This document shows, piece after piece, positions 27,439 to 37,406 of a stretch of 64,000 bases of DNA (position 1 is the stretch's first letter; each line of letters opens with the position of its first letter). The position numbers and the translations under genes were made by a program. Source of the stretch: Saccharomycopsis malanga (Eukaryota; Ascomycota; Saccharomycetes; Ascoideales; Saccharomycopsidaceae). The notes under the pieces are model-generated. The model made no database searches. It was not told where the DNA came from and saw only the letters and a list, made by a program, of their open reading frames with translations. The stretch is from the NCBI GenBank assembly GCA_004014935.1, contig CP025322.1:868001-932000 (forward strand). Reading direction: 5' to 3'.

Positions 27439-28554
27439 CTAAATATATATGTTTTCCCATATATGAACCTTCCCGTCGCCGCCGGCAGCCAACATACATT
27501 TAATACTGTTCAAGTACGAAATTCTTCCGAGCAACTTGTTCTGACTATTTTCCGTAGTCATATAGGAGTTGTAGGTTTTCAATACTTTCGTTTTTTTACC
27601 CTTGGTGCTCCAGATATACACCTCGCCTGTTTCGGAGCCTGATATTATAAATGCATCATTAGATACTAATTTGGTATCAACCTGATAGTTTTTTTCGGGA
27701 AAAGGTTTGCTATATGTTTGGTTTTCGGTTAAACCAAGCTGGGTGTTCTCTATGGCGTGCTCGTTGTAACCAGTTACAAAATTTGAGCTTTCGGCCACTG
27801 CAGACTGTAAATTCAAATTTACTAACCTTACATCGCTGTTTAAGGCACCTACAGCTGCTGATTGTGAAAACAAATTGGTATTATCTGCACATTCAGATAA
27901 AAACACAGAGGTTACAGGATTCACAATCTTTTTTTGGTGCTGTTTGTCGAAAACTTGCAAACTGTCCATTGCAACATTCCCCATGCGCAAATCATACGTA
28001 TAGATGCCACCATCACTTGATCCACATGTAACAAGCCAATTTCGCTGTTTTTTAAAGTCCAAACACGTAAGACTGTCTTCTGCGTCCAGAAACACCTGTA
28101 CAGGTTTGTTAGAACGCGCTTTTAAATCAAAAAGTCTTAAAGAAGTGCCATTATCTACAGATGCCACCAAATCAGAATTCAAAAAACTGCATGCATTGTA
28201 CACACGCCATGGCGTCTCATCAACAATCCGCCTAACCACCTGAATCTTGGCGAAATCATACTGAACCAACTGGTTTGCCGAGGATAACAATATCTGATTG
28301 AAATCATTATATATATTGATATTAACACTCGTAATTTTTTTGGATGCTTCCGAGATCGTTTCCTTCAAGATTACAGAAATCTCTGTATCACTGGGCTGTT
28401 CTGCTTTATTCTGACCACTATAATCCAAATTCATAAGCTTAATCTTCCCATCTTGATGTCCGGTAAGAACAATTCGTCCTGACGGGGTGCATGCCAAACT
28501 AGTTATGGGGGAGTTGTGCACTTCAAATTGCGAGTAAGGATTCCCATTATTCAT
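27439..28554 (-). CDS. WD40-repeat protein, WDR83/MORG1-like
   Basis: A 371-residue beta-propeller with about six or seven WD repeats, no signal or membrane segment. Repeats visible include SPITSLACTPSGRIVLTGHQDGKIKLMN near the N-terminus, GGIYTYDLRMGN (about 180) and AFIISGSETGEVYIWS (about 315), ending AAGGDGKVHIWE. The YDLRMG motif, the PVQVFLDAEDSLTCLDF stretch and the YQVDTKLV..SGSETGEVYIW stretch parallel those I recall from WDR83/MORG1 (all partly quoted), a scaffold linked to MAP-kinase modules and the spliceosome. S. cerevisiae has no well-known orthologue. Function is inferred from this resemblance only. Confidence 0.65.
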   Translation of the reverse strand: MNNGNPYSQFEVHNSPITSLACTPSGRIVLTGHQDGKIKLMNLDYSGQNKAEQPSDTEISVILKETISEASKKITSVNINIYNDFNQILLSSANQLVQYDFAKIQVVRRIVDETPWRVYNACSFLNSDLVASVDNGTSLRLFDLKARSNKPVQVFLDAEDSLTCLDFKKQRNWLVTCGSSDGGIYTYDLRMGNVAMDSLQVFDKQHQKKIVNPVTSVFLSECADNTNLFSQSAAVGALNSDVRLVNLNLQSAVAESSNFVTGYNEHAIENTQLGLTENQTYSKPFPEKNYQVDTKLVSNDAFIISGSETGEVYIWSTKGKKTKVLKTYNSYMTTENSQNKLLGRISYLNSIKCMLAAGGDGKVHIWENIYI

Positions 28555-29080
28555 GCCATCTATTTTGGTTAGACACTGATTTTTCTTTTAATACAAATAG
28601 CTCATCTTCAATACTAAAGCTTATACCTTTAATATTTCATTATGTTACCCGGTTATATTAAGTCGGGTAAAAGAAGTATACACACCATCATGGTGGATGT
28701 TAATTTCTCGAAGACTATATAAGGAAAAAAATTTTGCATTTTTTTTTCTACACTCTTTTTTCTTTTCTTTTTCTTTCTTTAACATCAGTAGGTAATACTA
28801 TACGTATTATACTATATTAACATAGAAACCTATATAAACTGGTGCTATCTTATTATGAGAGTAGCATTGAGTTTATCAACCACAGCTTTACAGTTGAATA
28901 TTTTTTGACTTTATTAACAGTAAAGGCACAATTAATATTTCGTTCCTGTTTCTTAGAATGACTGCACTTTGTTAGTTTTCGACGAGACATCTAATCCAGA
29001 CAGGCTTGCTTGTCTTTGGGGATGTTTCCACTAACACGTTGCTACATGTTTGAAAAACTGAAGAATTTATAATGTATATA
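28555..29080. promoter_or_regulatory. WD40-gene promoter with paired inverted Reb1-type sites
   Basis: TTACCCGG at 28645-28652 and CGGGTAA at 28664-28670 form an inverted pair about 90-115 bp upstream of the WD40 gene start. T-rich run near 28738-28785. The rest is the 3' flank of the SDR gene. Confidence 0.5.
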
Positions 29081-29893
29081 TCAGGCGCCGTAGTCTTTTA
29101 ACAACTCATCATTGTATCTCATATATTTTCCGTTGAGTTCGTCGGAAACGCCTTTGATAGCCAAGTTGCCGTAAATTTTGCCAACGTATTCTGGCTTCAA
29201 CAAATGACCGTTCAGTTTGAGGTCGATAAACCGTTTTAGAGCCTCTGCGGTCATGTTGGCTCCAAATACATGTCTTATATCTCTTTGCATGTTTGTATCA
29301 ACCACGCCTGGAGCAACCGATACAATTCTGACTTCAGGAACCTCACTAGCAACGCTCAAAGCCCAGTGATTGAGAGCAGCTTTGGAGGAACCGTAGGCCG
29401 CCCATCCATTCTAATATGTTAGTAAGGTAAATCAAAGAGTGGGTATGTTAAAATTACTTACGTATGCTTTGGTAGATGCTCCAGAAGAGACTAAAACAAA
29501 ACTCCCATGTGTTTTTTTCAAATGAGGAATGGCTTTGGTGACCAAATCAACCACTGAAAAGAAATTGACATCAAACAATTTTTTCCATTTCTTCACCTCG
29601 GTGTCTTCCACCCCAGCAACCGGATCTAACATCCCGGCGTTGGCAACCACCGAGTTGATACTGCCATACTTCTCAACGGTTTTATCAATCACCGCCGATG
29701 CAGTGGACTCTTCAGAAATGTCTCCCGCGTAGTAACCAACTCTGTCCGAACCATACTTGTCGACAAATTCCTTCAACGGAGCCTCTGACCGTGCAGTGAT
29801 AAACACCTTGGTAGAGGATGACGAACTCAAGATATACTCGGTTATCGCTTTACCAATTCCAGAACTGGCTCCTGTAATAATAGTCACGACCAT
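29081..29893 (-). CDS. Short-chain dehydrogenase/reductase (YIR035C/IRC24-like)
   Basis: Two exons, 29462-29893 and 29081-29410, giving 253 residues, the size of the S. cerevisiae YIR035C/IRC24 group. The 51-nt intron (29411-29461) has GTAAGT, TACTAAC and TAG. Splicing completes the active site: TGASSGIG (residues 7-14) for NAD(P) binding, VVANAG (NNAG motif), FVLVSSGAST with the catalytic Ser, and AAYGSSKAALNHWAL with YxxxK, made by exon 2. VAPGVVDTNM follows. The substrate is unknown; related yeast enzymes reduce carbonyls such as benzil. The frame is open to 29902, but the first ATG is at 29893. A perfect inverted repeat lies upstream. Confidence 0.9.
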
Positions 29894-29987
29894 TGTAATC
29901 ACAATTCTTATGTTCTCAGTGAAAGCAATTGCAAAAAGAAGAGCAAAGCAAGGATCTCTCTAGCTTATATATAGCTGAAAAAGTGTC

Positions 29988-30014
29988 TTTCAAACCGGTG
30001 CGTGCGGTTTGAAA
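29988..30014. promoter_or_regulatory. Perfect 10-bp inverted repeat, candidate Zn2Cys6 factor site
   Basis: TTTCAAACCG (29988-29997), spacer GTGCGTG, CGGTTTGAAA (30005-30014). The arms pair perfectly and the core is CCG-N7-CGG, a format bound by dimeric zinc-cluster factors of fungi. It lies 95-121 bp upstream of the SDR start, with a TATATATA run (29966-29973 region) between site and gene. Confidence 0.5.
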
Positions 30015-30124
30015 TGCTAATATATACTCCAGAAATAGCAGATATGTATTTGTTGATAGTTGGGATATGTTCTTTGATTTGATACTGATACATTCTAACG
30101 TTCTCAATCAAACATGGAGGTTTG

Positions 30125-30365
30125 TTATTATCATTATTATTAATCAATAGTTGAAATCTTCACAATGCTTCAAAATTATAGTAAACCTTTTTATCTACTA
30201 GAAAAATCTTTGTAAAACCCAGTGGGAAAAAAGCCAAAATACCTCGTTCAATAAGTAAGAACATCAATACTCATCTACTTGAATACTCTATGGGCTAGGG
30301 AGTAAACCAGACTTTCTCTAGGTAATTTTTTCAGACAGTTTCACTCACCCGCGTTTCCAAGTTCA
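30125..30365 (-). mobile_element. SINE-like element, diverged copy 3 (reverse orientation)
   Basis: Two collinear matches to copies 1 and 2 in reverse orientation. A 21-bp perfect match to copy 2 lies at 30212-30232 (core AAAACCCAGTGGGAAAA). At 30290-30360 there is a diverged match that includes ATGGGCTAGGGAGTAAA, CAGACTTTCTCTAGG and TTTCAGACAG. The spacing between them (57 bp) is close to that in copy 2 (about 52 bp). A TTATTATCATTATTATTA tract at 30125-30142, read on the reverse strand, would be the 3' tail. The head is missing and no clear duplication was found. Confidence 0.55.
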
Positions 30366-30582
30366 ATTTGACAAACCTACTTTCTTGCTTATTCAACTCA
30401 TATATTCAATATTATCAATATGATTAAAGCAAATATAAAATCAAGTTTGTTGAAAAATTTAATCCGCACAGGACATGCTTGTATGTTATGTAAATTTCAA
30501 TCTTACATTCTTAATCAATAAAAAGTAGGCAAAAAAATCTAATATCGTCATTACTATAATCAGATCGTGAAATTTGTAAAAA

Positions 30583-33500
30583 TCAATCAACAGTGTCAAG
30601 GACATTGGTAATTTTACTAGTTGGAGAAAAGCTGAAATTGATATTGGTGTGAGTTTCGCTTTCGCTTTCGTATTGGGAGTTGGATACAGATGAATGGTAC
30701 TGTTTTTCCCTGGTAGGATCTCCATATTCAAAAATGGCAGAGCTATTACTAGTCAAGTTCTCTCCTTCCAAAACGGCACTGTGTCTTCGTGAAGAGGTGT
30801 TGTTCTTTTGAAAGAACGGTTCTACAAGTTGTTTGCTAGGGCTTATGCCTTGAGTAGTGCTTTCTGAAAAGATGTCGTTTTCAGTGGAGTCGTCATGGAA
30901 TGTCGAGTTGAAGGAGAAGTTTGCAAAATAAAAGGAATTAATTCTATCGTTCTCGGTTTTTTTCTGTTCTTTTTTCACATCAGACTCATCTACTGTTGAA
31001 TCACTGTTGGAGTTACTTTTGACTTCTTTTTGGTTGTAAAATTTTTCTCGGTATTCACGGTTTTGAAATGCCAAGACAGTGAACTTTTGTTTTATGCTTT
31101 CAAGGTCTTCATTAGCCAATTGAAGTTCGCTTTTGAGATAACTGTTTTCCTCGTTTGACAATTCTAATTGTTTTTTCAAATCTTTGGCTTGTTTAAGCAG
31201 GGTCTGTTTCTCATGATGTAACACCTGTATAGTCTTTTCATTACCTTGTTGTACTTGTTTTAAGGCACAGTTTTCTTTCTGTAGTTGATCTATAGTGTTC
31301 TGCAACTGTTTTGTCTTACTTTCAAGTTGATCTATTTCAATCCTAGAACTTGCTAGATCGTCCGCCATTTGGGCTACTTGTGTTTTATGGACATTTTCTA
31401 CCTGGGAGTATAGTTGGTTGTTGGTTTTCTCAGCCGTGGCCAATTTCTCTTCCAACATTTGATTTCGTTCTTTCAAGTAGGCGTTCTGATCTGACAAGGT
31501 CTGGCACTCAAACACTACCTTCTCAATGATCTTTTCTGGGGGGTTTGCAATGTTGATGTTGAGCGACTTCAAATAGGAGTCAACAACTTGAGAAATAGAT
31601 GTAATGGTTGTTATACTGGGCCAGGAGCCGTTTTTGGTGTCTGAATTTGATGCTGAGCTTGGTTTTCTGCTAGGGGCCATTGTGATTTCATAAGAGGCGT
31701 TCAGAGATGTCGAGAGACTCGAATGGTGAGCAGTTCTAGAAGCGTTTGGCATTCTTGTGATGGCAGGAGAAGAGTGGGCTCTTGCTTGTTTCAGGGCAGT
31801 GTTGCTTCTATTGACAACTGCTCCAGAAATAGAGCTAGCTTTTTTAGGTGCTGGAAATTCCTCGCCGTTGTTGGCGGCTATGAACAGTTCAACCAAAGGA
31901 GAAGTGCTATTTTTCTTTTTTGAAGACGTGACAGTAATGTTTCTGATGGATATTGGAGATGGTGGTGACTTCTGAAGCATGGATAAGCGCCGGAATGCAA
32001 TTGTGGAGTTGTTGGGGTTTCCCATTGCAATTGTGCTTGCTTTGGAGTCTACAGAATGTATTGAAGAAACAGATCCTGATGCCGAGGGAGAAGTACGTCT
32101 CAGAGGAGTATAAGCTTTAGTAGTAGTAGTAGAGGAGGCATTACTTTGCTGGCGAGTGTGAAGGGTTGATGGCGGATAATGGCTATGGCGGTTTGGTTTG
32201 ACGATTCGAGCGTCCTCCAACCTGTCATTAGAAGGGCCAGAAGACAGCCGGGTTTCAGAGTGTGTTCTGGACTCTCTGCTACGGAAGTTGAGTCTGAAAT
32301 TGAACGCAGACAGCCTAGTTATGCTAAAACTGGAGTCGACAGGGGTGTTTTTGAAGTTTGGGAGTGGTGATATGAGCCGTAATGTTGATGATATTGTTGA
32401 AATGTCGCCCTGAGGATTGAGATTCACAAGAATCATCATTTTGTTGTCAGTGTTGCCAATATAGTCGCTTAAAAGCAATCTTGTCAACTTGTCGGTTCTT
32501 ATAAGTGACTTTTCTTTAGTTTTGTTTTTGCTCTTGCTCAAAATGTTTAAAATTCTACCTAGTTCTGTCAATGAGAGATTGGTGGCATTTCCCTCGAGAA
32601 ACGTTGCCTTGTTCGAAAACGTCTGAGCCATTTTAGATCGTTCTGAGCCAGCAAGATCCGATATTGTCAATCTTGATGTTCTGATTCTGATTTGTTTTCC
32701 TGGAAAGGTCTCGTGGGTCAATGCTGCTCGTTGAGTGCTGGAAGAAAACGAAGGCTTGATAGCAGACTTGGACATGTCTTTCAAAGAGAACGAATGAACA
32801 TTTAGAAGGATAAAAAGATGTGACCTCGACGACTGTGAATTGATGTTTGTAGAAGCAACGTGTCTGTTTTTAAGCCCAAACTCAATTAACAGCATAGCCT
32901 GCTGTAGGGATGATACCGAAATGGTGAAGATGTTGGAGGGTTTGATCTTCCCATCCTTAGGGTCAGTGAAAATATCAGTTGACTTCACCACTTGTTTCTT
33001 GATTTGTTTCTTGAGAAAAGAATAGTCTTTAGTGAGCTCAAGCAAATCAATTATAGAGTCGTTGTACACCTCATACATGCTGAGCGAAATTACATGTTTT
33101 GCACTAGCACAAGAGGTTGTACTGTTTGTCTTGACACTTGTTGCGGAAGAATAGACTTCCTCTGGCATGGGCGACATCTTCTGGGGCTTTTTTTTAGGGT
33201 CCTCCACAATATCGTTTCCATTGAGAAGAAGTCCTCCATAATAGGTGCCGAGAATCTCATGGTAAACCAGCTCCACGGTGTCAAAATCCAGCCCATTGAG
33301 CATATCTACTTTCTCAAATAGATCTCTGAGCGCATGGTACAAAAGTCCATTGCAGCTCTTTCCAAATAACGAATACGACTTGCCACTGTTCGATGGCCCT
33401 AATGTGAAGAACGTGATGTCGTTCTTATTCTCTATAAGGTCCTTCATAGAACTCTGAAGAATCTGACGGTACACCGTCCCGGAAGAGTCCTGCTCCCCAT

Positions 33501-33663
33501 TGAATACATGGTCAAAGGAATACGACACCGGTTCCGCAGTGGCATCCTTCTCCTTGTTCACTATCTCAATAGTGTTGGGCTTGTCCTTTGCTTGCCTTAT
33601 CACCTTGTCGGTCTCCTGGCCAGAACCAGCCCGAAGCTTCAAGTACACTTGAATTTTTGTCAT
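30583..33663 (-). CDS. Divergent kinesin motor protein (paralogue 2)
   Basis: 1026 residues from the ATG at 33663; the open frame begins six bases earlier at a GTG. The motor domain (about 1-440) has IQVYLKLRAG at the start, P-loop GPSNSGKS at 89-96, a long insert before HVISLSMYEVYNDSIIDLL (about 140-210), switch I NINSQSSRSH (273-282), an insert, switch II DLAGSE (336-341) and LTRLLLSDYIGNTDNKMMILVNL. A Ser/Thr-rich middle (440-680), coiled coil (about 690-880) and a Ser/Asn-rich tail follow. The motor insert before the Y-E-V-Y-N motif and the NSGK P-loop recall kinesin-6, but the class is unsure. Likely paralogous with the kinesin at 17430-19901. Confidence 0.88.
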   Translation of the reverse strand: MTKIQVYLKLRAGSGQETDKVIRQAKDKPNTIEIVNKEKDATAEPVSYSFDHVFNGEQDSSGTVYRQILQSSMKDLIENKNDITFFTLGPSNSGKSYSLFGKSCNGLLYHALRDLFEKVDMLNGLDFDTVELVYHEILGTYYGGLLLNGNDIVEDPKKKPQKMSPMPEEVYSSATSVKTNSTTSCASAKHVISLSMYEVYNDSIIDLLELTKDYSFLKKQIKKQVVKSTDIFTDPKDGKIKPSNIFTISVSSLQQAMLLIEFGLKNRHVASTNINSQSSRSHLFILLNVHSFSLKDMSKSAIKPSFSSSTQRAALTHETFPGKQIRIRTSRLTISDLAGSERSKMAQTFSNKATFLEGNATNLSLTELGRILNILSKSKNKTKEKSLIRTDKLTRLLLSDYIGNTDNKMMILVNLNPQGDISTISSTLRLISPLPNFKNTPVDSSFSITRLSAFNFRLNFRSRESRTHSETRLSSGPSNDRLEDARIVKPNRHSHYPPSTLHTRQQSNASSTTTTKAYTPLRRTSPSASGSVSSIHSVDSKASTIAMGNPNNSTIAFRRLSMLQKSPPSPISIRNITVTSSKKKNSTSPLVELFIAANNGEEFPAPKKASSISGAVVNRSNTALKQARAHSSPAITRMPNASRTAHHSSLSTSLNASYEITMAPSRKPSSASNSDTKNGSWPSITTITSISQVVDSYLKSLNINIANPPEKIIEKVVFECQTLSDQNAYLKERNQMLEEKLATAEKTNNQLYSQVENVHKTQVAQMADDLASSRIEIDQLESKTKQLQNTIDQLQKENCALKQVQQGNEKTIQVLHHEKQTLLKQAKDLKKQLELSNEENSYLKSELQLANEDLESIKQKFTVLAFQNREYREKFYNQKEVKSNSNSDSTVDESDVKKEQKKTENDRINSFYFANFSFNSTFHDDSTENDIFSESTTQGISPSKQLVEPFFQKNNTSSRRHSAVLEGENLTSNSSAIFEYGDPTREKQYHSSVSNSQYESESETHTNINFSFSPTSKITNVLDTVD

Positions 33664-34164
33664 TGACACCAGTATAAAAACATGTATTTTGTAAAAGACG
33701 TGAAAATTCTTTTGCAGAACAATTCAACTGGATTTTAACACACTTTTGCCAATAGGTCAAGGAATATGCAATTAGCAAAACAGGCAACAAAGCGTATTAA
33801 TTAAGACTCAATTATTGTCTATACGGAACAAAACTAGATCCGTCACCTCTGCTGACAAAATCTTGGATCTGGGCTCGATAGCAAATATATAACGCCCTTT
33901 TAAGCCATTAGTCAAACAATAGACAATAGACAATAAGAATTTTAAAGCACGCAAACGCACTGCTGTTTTGCCAAACAAGCTTCTCAATAGATAAATAAGC
34001 GATAATGAACTTTCAGGTAATGTCTAAACACCATAAAGAATGAAAATAAAAAATAGCGAGATGAAAAACCGAGGTTTTGAAACTTTATTGACGCACTTTT
34101 GTTTATTCTCTTTATGCATCCGAATACATGCACGCACATGTATTTACATGACATGGCATTTACA

Positions 34165-34510
34165 ATAGGGCTGCACTATGCAACCGCCTTCATGGAATCC
34201 TTTAATTTTCCAAAACGGAATTTAAACGTTATGCATTATGCAGCCGGTCCTGCACGCGGAGGGGACACCATGCAGGTCTCACCGAAACGCAGGTTCTGCA
34301 CATATCAGTTGGGCAGTGCAGATCAGGTTCGTATCAACTCAAACCAATTCCTATTCATCAACTTCAGAATGCCTTCTATAAGTGTACAGCCAGCGGGACT
34401 TGGGACACTGTATTGTCGAGTGTATTGTGAGTCGGCGATCTGCAGAGAACCAGGTTTAATAATCTGTAGGAGACGATCATCAAAGCCTGTGGGCCTTACA
34501 TAATGCAAAC
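34165..34510. repeat. GC-richer patch with inverted repeats
   Basis: GGCTGCACTATGCA (34169-34182 region) is nearly the reverse complement of TGCATTATGCAGCC (34232-34245), which could form a stem over ~50 nt. TGCATTATG (34232-34240) is also the exact reverse complement of CATAATGCA (about 34499-34507), like 9-bp inverted ends of a ~276-bp unit. Clearly richer in G+C than its surroundings. Confidence 0.35.
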
Positions 34511-34745
34511 ATATAGCTATTAATGAACCATTCGGCAAGGATTCATAATGGTCTCGGTCGAGAAAGCAAGGTGCCTTCAAAATCAAGATATAAGCTTGAA
34601 AAAGAGTAGAAAACTGGACATTTTCCAGCTGCAAAAAATTGTTACATCATATAGGTTAAATAGACCGTCATTAAGCCGCTCAACCATGGACGGAAAAAAT
34701 TCTTGAAGCTTCACTAATGTTAAGAACCAATCTAAAGATTATTGA

Positions 34746-34946
34746 CTTGCAAACGATCTGCGATCCAATGGCCTTGCTCAACGGTTAAAAAAAAGTAAAT
34801 CAGAATCAATTCAACTTGATACTCAAAAGGTTCTAGATGTGGACATAAATGCACAGTTGAATTTACAAAGTTGGCTTGCTACGGCTTTCGCCACTAATCC
34901 TCAATTTGCCATATGTGTTTACATGCTTGTGGAAGACTGCTTGTTG
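34746..34946 (+). pseudogene. Relic-like open stretch of unknown origin
   Basis: An ATG-less open stretch of about 67 codons whose translation looks protein-like (SIQLDTQKVLDVDINAQ, then LNLQSWLATAFATNPQFA), unlike the random frames around it. It has no start of its own and is flanked by gene-free DNA, so it looks like a piece of a broken coding sequence. Family unknown. Confidence 0.25.
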
Positions 34947-35394
34947 ATAAAGGTATAGCGTACATTTCTTGGGCTTATCTTGAATGTGTTGGTTTTTAGC
35001 TATAGTAGTGAGGTGATGACAAATGATGCTGGTGTTCTTTAAGACATGTATAACTTTTCAAAAACAATTAAGTTTATTTTCTCACCAGTTAAGAACTCGT
35101 AGTATATTGGTAAATAATATTACACTTCAAAATTTTCTTATTTTACAAAAGAAATTAAGACTTTGGTTGTATCCAAGAAAAAAAAAGGAATTTTATCTTA
35201 CATAGAATATTATTTTACCGTAAACATAGGTTGTTATATCTATTAGTGTAGTACCTTGTGACGTCCGCCAATACTTGCCACTGGCCACTCATAAGTTCAT
35301 CAACTTGTAGAGTTCGTACTTCTCGGATAGGTCTGAATCGATAGTAAAATTGCGACGAAAAAATTGTTTCTTATACTATTTATCGTCCAAGTGT

Positions 35395-35480
35395 TTTCCC
35401 CTGGCATTTTTCTTTTCTCTGCATTTTCCCCCAAAGTGCGTATGGGCTCAAAATATAAAATTATTGTTATTTCCCCCTGA
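35395..35480 (+). mobile_element. Possible SINE-like relic, copy 4
   Basis: Collinear short matches to the 3' half of copies 1 and 2: GTTTTCCCC-TGG, later GCGTAT, then GGGCTCAAAATATAAAATTA (copy 2 has GGGCTTGAAATATAAGATTA), then an ATTATTGTTATTT tail. A block present in copies 1 and 2 is missing between GCGTAT and GGGCT. Weak because the matches are short and AT-rich. Confidence 0.3.
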
Positions 35481-37406
35481 TGTTTTATTTGCAATGGAAA
35501 GCAAAAGTTGTAGAGTCAAGCTTTCTTAGCACAATCACTCGTGAAAACAGGAGAAAAAGTCTCTAATTGCTTTTCTCTGTTCAAAAAATGTCATTATTAG
35601 AAGCCATCATTTCATTCTTTTGATATATAGGACTAGTAATTGAACAATCAATACTATTGAAACTAAAATTGAAAAACTATTACACTGAGGATTAGGATTG
35701 GAAATGCTAGTTTGTTATTATCAACACCTATCATTTTCATGCTGTGTTTATGGGAACATGAAAAATACAACAAAGCAAAGATATCATTCATCGTAGAATA
35801 TCAGTTATCAAAAGAGGCCATAATTGTACAGTTGCTCTTCCGTAGGCAACTTTTCCCCATACAAAATAGCAAGATTTTCATCGTCATTATGCTTAGCTTA
35901 TTGAATCTCGTTTAGCAAACCAACAAGTTTAGCGAGATGTGAGAATTGTCGGTAACTTGGACACTTGCTAAATTAGACTGCCGAAAGATCAGCGAGGCGT
36001 CTTACGGAGAGCCTAAGACGATCATTATTATAATCCAACGCACTGTAAATCATTGATTTTGAAAAAGCCAATATTATTCTACCACACTACCAAAAATGGC
36101 TGATAGAAAAGATGGATATCAACATTCAAAAATGGGATGAAAAAGTAGTTTCCTTTTCCAGCAATACTAACACTTTACGCATTTCAAAGGGAACACTCTT
36201 CAAAGGGGAAACCATCAACCAATTTTACTGACAATTTAACTAAATTAATTCAGGACACAATGGTTTTTCTGCCTGTTAGCCAATACAAAATGGTTACATT
36301 CAACCACAGTGCTGATGTAAAATGTAAGAATTTAACCATAATGTGTCAGAACTGTCAAAAAGTTTTTTGGCCGCTTGATTGGAGCCACTGGTTTGATTTG
36401 TTCACCAATATGTATTTTGCTTATAGGCTGGAAAACGAGGCTCTTTGCCAAGCCTCTTTTAACTTAGTACGTATATACGCAATTAGCATATATACAGTAT
36501 CTATAAATTTCGATCATATATGCTTGAAATATAGGACCATTATCGTATCTTTACTTGCAAATATGAACATAGTCTGTTGCCAGGCACAATCAGATACGGT
36601 CTTGTCTATGAAAACATTTCATTGTAAGACATTTTTACATTCAAAGCGTAAAAAGGATTTGCTTCATCTTGAGAACTAAACTGATGTACGTAAAACCCTT
36701 CTCGGGGCTGAACTGTGGTACCAATTTGTTTACTTTTTCCAGTGCACTAGCTTTCAAGTACCTTAATTTTGATGGACATGGACATATGCTCCGGTCGGCC
36801 CACTGACCTCTTTCAAACAAAGATCTCCCATAGACGTCTTTCTTTGGTCGGATATAAAGTTTAGAATGGTGTTTAATCTTACTGAAGCAACAAAAAATCA
36901 GTTGATCGATGCATACCATAATTGGTTGATGAACCTGCCTCACTGTACGACCAGATTAATTAAGTGCATCCATATTCAGGAATTGTTCAGCTATATTTTG
37001 AATTTTTTGTTTGTTTCAGGCTCTTCGTTTTACATTTTTCAACACCTACTGCCCCACATTTGCTCTATACCAACTGAACATTTGAATTTCGATTATTTTA
37101 GCCTCTTTTGAGCGTACTTACAGTTTATATAAACTCGTAGTTGTCCAATTTGACAGAAAATTGGTATTAGACGGCTTACAACTCGGCGTACAGATTGCCA
37201 TGTCAACTATACGTATCTTATGACGAGTAGAACTAAAAAGTGGATATCGTATGGAAAAAAGTGTAGAACAGGATATTTACAAAGGTCTTGTCGATGCAAC
37301 TATGGATAAATAAAACAATGCCTTTCCAAATACCCAAAGTAGGACGTTACAAGAACGCAGCAGCTAAAGACGAATATATGTAATTGATAAGAACGGGTCG
37401 GGTCGT

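Larger units (their letters stand above)
33664..37406. other. 3.7 kb gene desert
   Basis: The longest gene-free stretch in the window. No frame has a convincing protein pattern; the largest (134 codons at 34099-34503, 139 at 36260-36679) look like chance. It contains a GC-richer patch with inverted repeats (about 34165-34510), a relic-like open stretch (about 34746-34946), and a possible SINE relic (about 35395-35480). It could be a regional centromere, a home of decayed elements, or simply spacer. Confidence 0.5.

Noticed and set aside
34099-34503. A 134-codon frame in the gene desert
   Set aside because: No recognisable pattern, overlaps a frame on the other strand and the inverted-repeat patch; length is within chance for a GC-richer patch.
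36260-36679. A 139-codon frame in the gene desert
   Set aside because: Composition (Cys-, Ile-, Phe-rich with no motif) and lack of any family resemblance suggest chance.
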